Source of the DNA: JAWLFY01 sp964462125
GTDB taxonomy: Bacteria; Planctomycetota; Planctomycetia; Pirellulales; Pirellulaceae
Length of the DNA stretch: 25,472 bases
NCBI GenBank assembly: GCA_964462125.1
Contig: CAYWXT010000059.1
Location: forward strand, 1 to 25,472
Direction of reading: 5' to 3'
Shown: positions 23,368-25,472 of the stretch, one piece after another
How the letters are laid out: each line of letters opens with the position of its first letter
Numbering within the stretch: position 1 is the first letter of the stretch
Program-made: the position numbers and the translations under genes
Notes under the pieces: model-generated
Databases searched by the model: none
Told to the model about the DNA's origin: nothing
Seen by the model: the letters and a program-made list of their open reading frames with translations, nothing else

Positions 23368-24378
23368 ATGACTCTCCCTGTATTGAAAGCAGCTGACTTC
23401 GCCTCCGACCAGGACGTGCGGTGGTGCCCCGGTTGCGGTGACTATTCGATCTTGGCCCAAATGAAGAAGGTACTGCCCGAGATGGGTGTGCCGCCGGAAA
23501 AGATCGTCTTCATCAGTGGGATCGGCTGCAGCAGCCGCTTCCCCTATTACATGAACACCTACGGGATGCACAGCATTCACGGCCGGGCTCCCGGTTTTGC
23601 GACGGGATTGAAATCGACGCGCCCCGACTTGATGGTGTGGGTGATCACCGGCGATGGGGACGCGCTGTCGATCGGCGGCAACCACTTCATCCACTGCATC
23701 CGGCGGAACTTGGACGTGAATATCGTCCTGTTCAACAATCGGATCTACGGGTTGACCAAGGGCCAGTACAGCCCCACCAGTGCGGAAGGTCAAGTGACCA
23801 AGAGCACGCCGCTGGGGTCGATCGATCACCCGCTGAGTCCGCTGTCGATCGCCCTGGCCGCCGAGGCAACCTTTGTCGCCCGCAGCATCGATGCCCACGT
23901 GAAGCATCTGGCCGAAACCCTGCGGCGGGCCGCGGCCCACAAGGGAACGTCGCTGGTCGAGGTCTACCAAAACTGCAACGTGTTCAACGACGGTGCGATG
24001 GCCTACGCCCAAGAACGGTCGCAACGGTCCGAAAACGTCATCGAACTGGAACACGGCAAGCCGATGACCTTCGGCAAAAATCGTGACAAGGCGATTCGCC
24101 TGACCGGAAACCACCTCAGAGTCGTTTCCACCGACGACGTCCCGGCCGATGACCTGCTGATTCACGATGAAAGGGATCCCAACCCGGCGATCCAAATGAT
24201 GCTTGCCCGGATGATGTACCCGGATATGCCCGAACCGATTGGGGTGTTCCGCGACGTCGACGGAGTGGCGACATACAACGATCAGATCAACGAACAAGTC
24301 TCCCAGTCGGTCGCCGCGCGAGGGGCGGGAGAGCTGCAGTCGTTGTTCACCACTGGCGATACTTGGGAAGTCCCCTGA
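23368..24378 (+). CDS. korB: 2-oxoacid:ferredoxin oxidoreductase, beta subunit (KorB type)
   Basis: From ATG 23368 (MTLPVLKAADFASDQDVRWC) the protein is 336 residues and matches the normal N-terminus of KorB proteins. An in-frame GTG at 23305 overlaps the korA stop as GTGA, but the added 21 residues are not family-like. The thiamine-diphosphate/Mg region is GDGDALSIGGNH (95-106) with FNNRIYGLTKGQYSPTS (122-138). Four cysteines at C20, C23 (WCPGCGDY), C54 (GIGCSSR) and C203 (YQNCNVF) match those that hold a [4Fe-4S] cluster in two-subunit enzymes. It pairs with the gamma-alpha subunit just upstream. CysK follows 17 bp after the stop, so the three genes are probably co-transcribed. Confidence 0.94.
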   Translation: MTLPVLKAADFASDQDVRWCPGCGDYSILAQMKKVLPEMGVPPEKIVFISGIGCSSRFPYYMNTYGMHSIHGRAPGFATGLKSTRPDLMVWVITGDGDALSIGGNHFIHCIRRNLDVNIVLFNNRIYGLTKGQYSPTSAEGQVTKSTPLGSIDHPLSPLSIALAAEATFVARSIDAHVKHLAETLRRAAAHKGTSLVEVYQNCNVFNDGAMAYAQERSQRSENVIELEHGKPMTFGKNRDKAIRLTGNHLRVVSTDDVPADDLLIHDERDPNPAIQMMLARMMYPDMPEPIGVFRDVDGVATYNDQINEQVSQSVAARGAGELQSLFTTGDTWEVP

Positions 24379-24383
24379 CTCTA

Positions 24384-24389
24384 AAGGAG
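24384..24389 (+). promoter_or_regulatory. Strong ribosome binding site of cysK
   Basis: AAGGAG lies 6 bases before the cysK ATG, close to an ideal Shine-Dalgarno sequence. Most genes here, by contrast, lack an obvious one, so cysK may be translated efficiently from a shared transcript. Confidence 0.8.
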
Positions 24390-24395
24390 TAGATC

Positions 24396-25337
24396 ATGCC
24401 CCGCGGTAAAACTTACCCCGATTCGGCTCACGCCATCGGGGATACGCCGATGATCCAGATCAATCGTTTGGTCCCCGCGGGGACCGCGACGGTGTTCGCC
24501 AAGTGCGAATTCTTTCAACCGCTCAACAGCGTCAAGGACCGAATCGGCGCCGCGATGATCGAAGCAGGCGAACGGGATGGTTCGGTCAACGCGCAAACCC
24601 ACATCATCGAACCGACCAGCGGCAACACCGGAATCGCGTTGGCCTTTGTCTGCGCCGCCAAAGGCTACAAGTTGACCCTCACCATGCCCGAATCGATGTC
24701 GGTCGAGCGGCGGGCATTGCTCCGGGCCATGGGTGCAAACCTGGTGCTGACGCCAGCCGGGGAAGGGATGAAAGGGGCGATCGGCAAGGCTCAAGAATTG
24801 GTGGAGCAAACCGAAAACTCGTTCATGCCCCAACAGTTCGACAACCCCGCCAACCCGGCGATCCACCAGTCGACCACCGGCCCCGAAATCTGGGAGGACA
24901 GCGGTCACGATATCGACGCCATCGTCGCCGGTGTCGGAACCGGCGGGACGATCACCGGTGTAGCCCGCTGCATCAAAAAATTGAATCCCGCCTTCCAAGC
25001 GATCGCTGTTGAGCCCACGCACTCGCCGGTGATCAGCGGCGGAGATCCGGGCAAGCACCGGATCCAAGGGATCGGCGCCGGCTTCATCCCCAGGAACCTC
25101 GACACCAGCCTGGTCGACGATGTGATCCAGGTCGACGATGAGGTTGCGTTCGAATGGGGACGGAAGCTGGCCAGGGAAGAAGGGATCGTGGCCGGGATCA
25201 GCAGCGGTGCCAACATGTGGGCTGCAGCGCAAGTCGCCGCCCGGCCCGAAATGAAGGGAAAGCGGATCGTCACAATCATGTGCAGCCTCGGCGAACGCTA
25301 CCTCAGCACCCCTCTGTTCGGCGACCTCGGCCCGTAG
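24396..25337 (+). CDS. cysK: Cysteine synthase A (O-acetylserine sulfhydrylase), PLP-dependent
   Basis: The 313-residue protein has the normal family length and motifs. PLP lysine K47 is in NSVKDRIG, the substrate loop TSGNTG is at 74-79, the PLP phosphate loop GTGGT at 181-185 and AGISSGAN at about 266-272. HRIQGIGAGFIP is the usual CysK segment. It makes cysteine from O-acetylserine and sulfide in the cytoplasm. The C-terminus (GERYLSTPLFGDL) is typical of CysK rather than cystathionine beta-synthase, and no regulatory CBS domain is attached. Its position 17 bp after korB suggests co-expression; a link through cysteine supply for iron-sulfur enzymes is only a guess. No serine acetyltransferase is adjacent. 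Confidence 0.95.
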   Translation: MPRGKTYPDSAHAIGDTPMIQINRLVPAGTATVFAKCEFFQPLNSVKDRIGAAMIEAGERDGSVNAQTHIIEPTSGNTGIALAFVCAAKGYKLTLTMPESMSVERRALLRAMGANLVLTPAGEGMKGAIGKAQELVEQTENSFMPQQFDNPANPAIHQSTTGPEIWEDSGHDIDAIVAGVGTGGTITGVARCIKKLNPAFQAIAVEPTHSPVISGGDPGKHRIQGIGAGFIPRNLDTSLVDDVIQVDDEVAFEWGRKLAREEGIVAGISSGANMWAAAQVAARPEMKGKRIVTIMCSLGERYLSTPLFGDLGP

Positions 25338-25472
25338 ACGCAATACCTCCGTCTCGGGCGTCCTTGAGCGTGAGGGGGACCGGTATGCAATTGGGCGAGA
25401 TCGCTTTCAGCATCGACGCACTCGCACGTGCGTCTGCAATGGCACGGTGGTGTGAATAGTCGCTCGAGTGGC

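Noticed and set aside
25338..25472. Gene start at the right edge
   Set aside because: No convincing coding start, hairpin or RNA signature is visible in the last 135 bases.

Overview
The window is GC-rich bacterial chromosome, and I read it as a planctomycete, probably Pirellulales/Rhodopirellula-like. This is inferred from gene content: a Tat-exported DUF1501 protein beside a DUF1549/DUF1553 'planctomycete cytochrome' protein, ECF sigma factors paired with a membrane Ser/Thr kinase and with a YfbK-type VWA protein, DUF1573, and the dispersed 'ACAGGCTTCCAGCCTGT' palindrome. I found no rRNA, tRNA, CRISPR array, transposase or integrase.

Layout. 1-469: 3' end of a Gfo/Idh/MocA oxidoreductase. 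959-9290 (+): a four-gene operon-like run of exported proteins (DUF1501; PPC-domain protein; Big2/DUF1549/DUF1553 protein with haem-like motifs; c-type cytochrome fused to WD40 repeats and a long coiled coil). 9642-12103 (+): a 247-residue protein of unknown function, Maf nucleotide pyrophosphatase and a DUF1573 lipoprotein-sized exported protein. 12134-18840 is a minus-strand regulatory region. It holds two ECF sigma factor modules. One is ECF / zinc-finger Ser-Thr kinase / polysaccharide-export-like protein, and the other is ECF / membrane VWA protein with an anti-sigma-like N-terminus. Same-orientation copies of a 116-bp, two-hairpin repeat lie on both sides of the first module. 19207-25337 (+): a DegT-family PLP aminotransferase, a probable CBM9-like carbohydrate-binding protein, the two-subunit 2-oxoacid:ferredoxin oxidoreductase KorA-KorB, and cysteine synthase CysK.

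How the parts may work together (inference). The 959-9290 set looks like one envelope-located complex or pathway of exported, partly haem-binding proteins whose substrate is unknown. The two ECF modules look like two separate envelope-sensing circuits, each made of a sigma factor and a membrane partner encoded just downstream. The first ends in an export-type protein that could be its output. KorA, KorB and CysK are closely spaced and probably co-transcribed.

The least ordinary items are the 116-bp paired-hairpin repeat around the sigma/kinase/export module, the two adjacent ECF modules, and the non-canonical C-x4-C-H motif in the DUF1549/DUF1553 protein.
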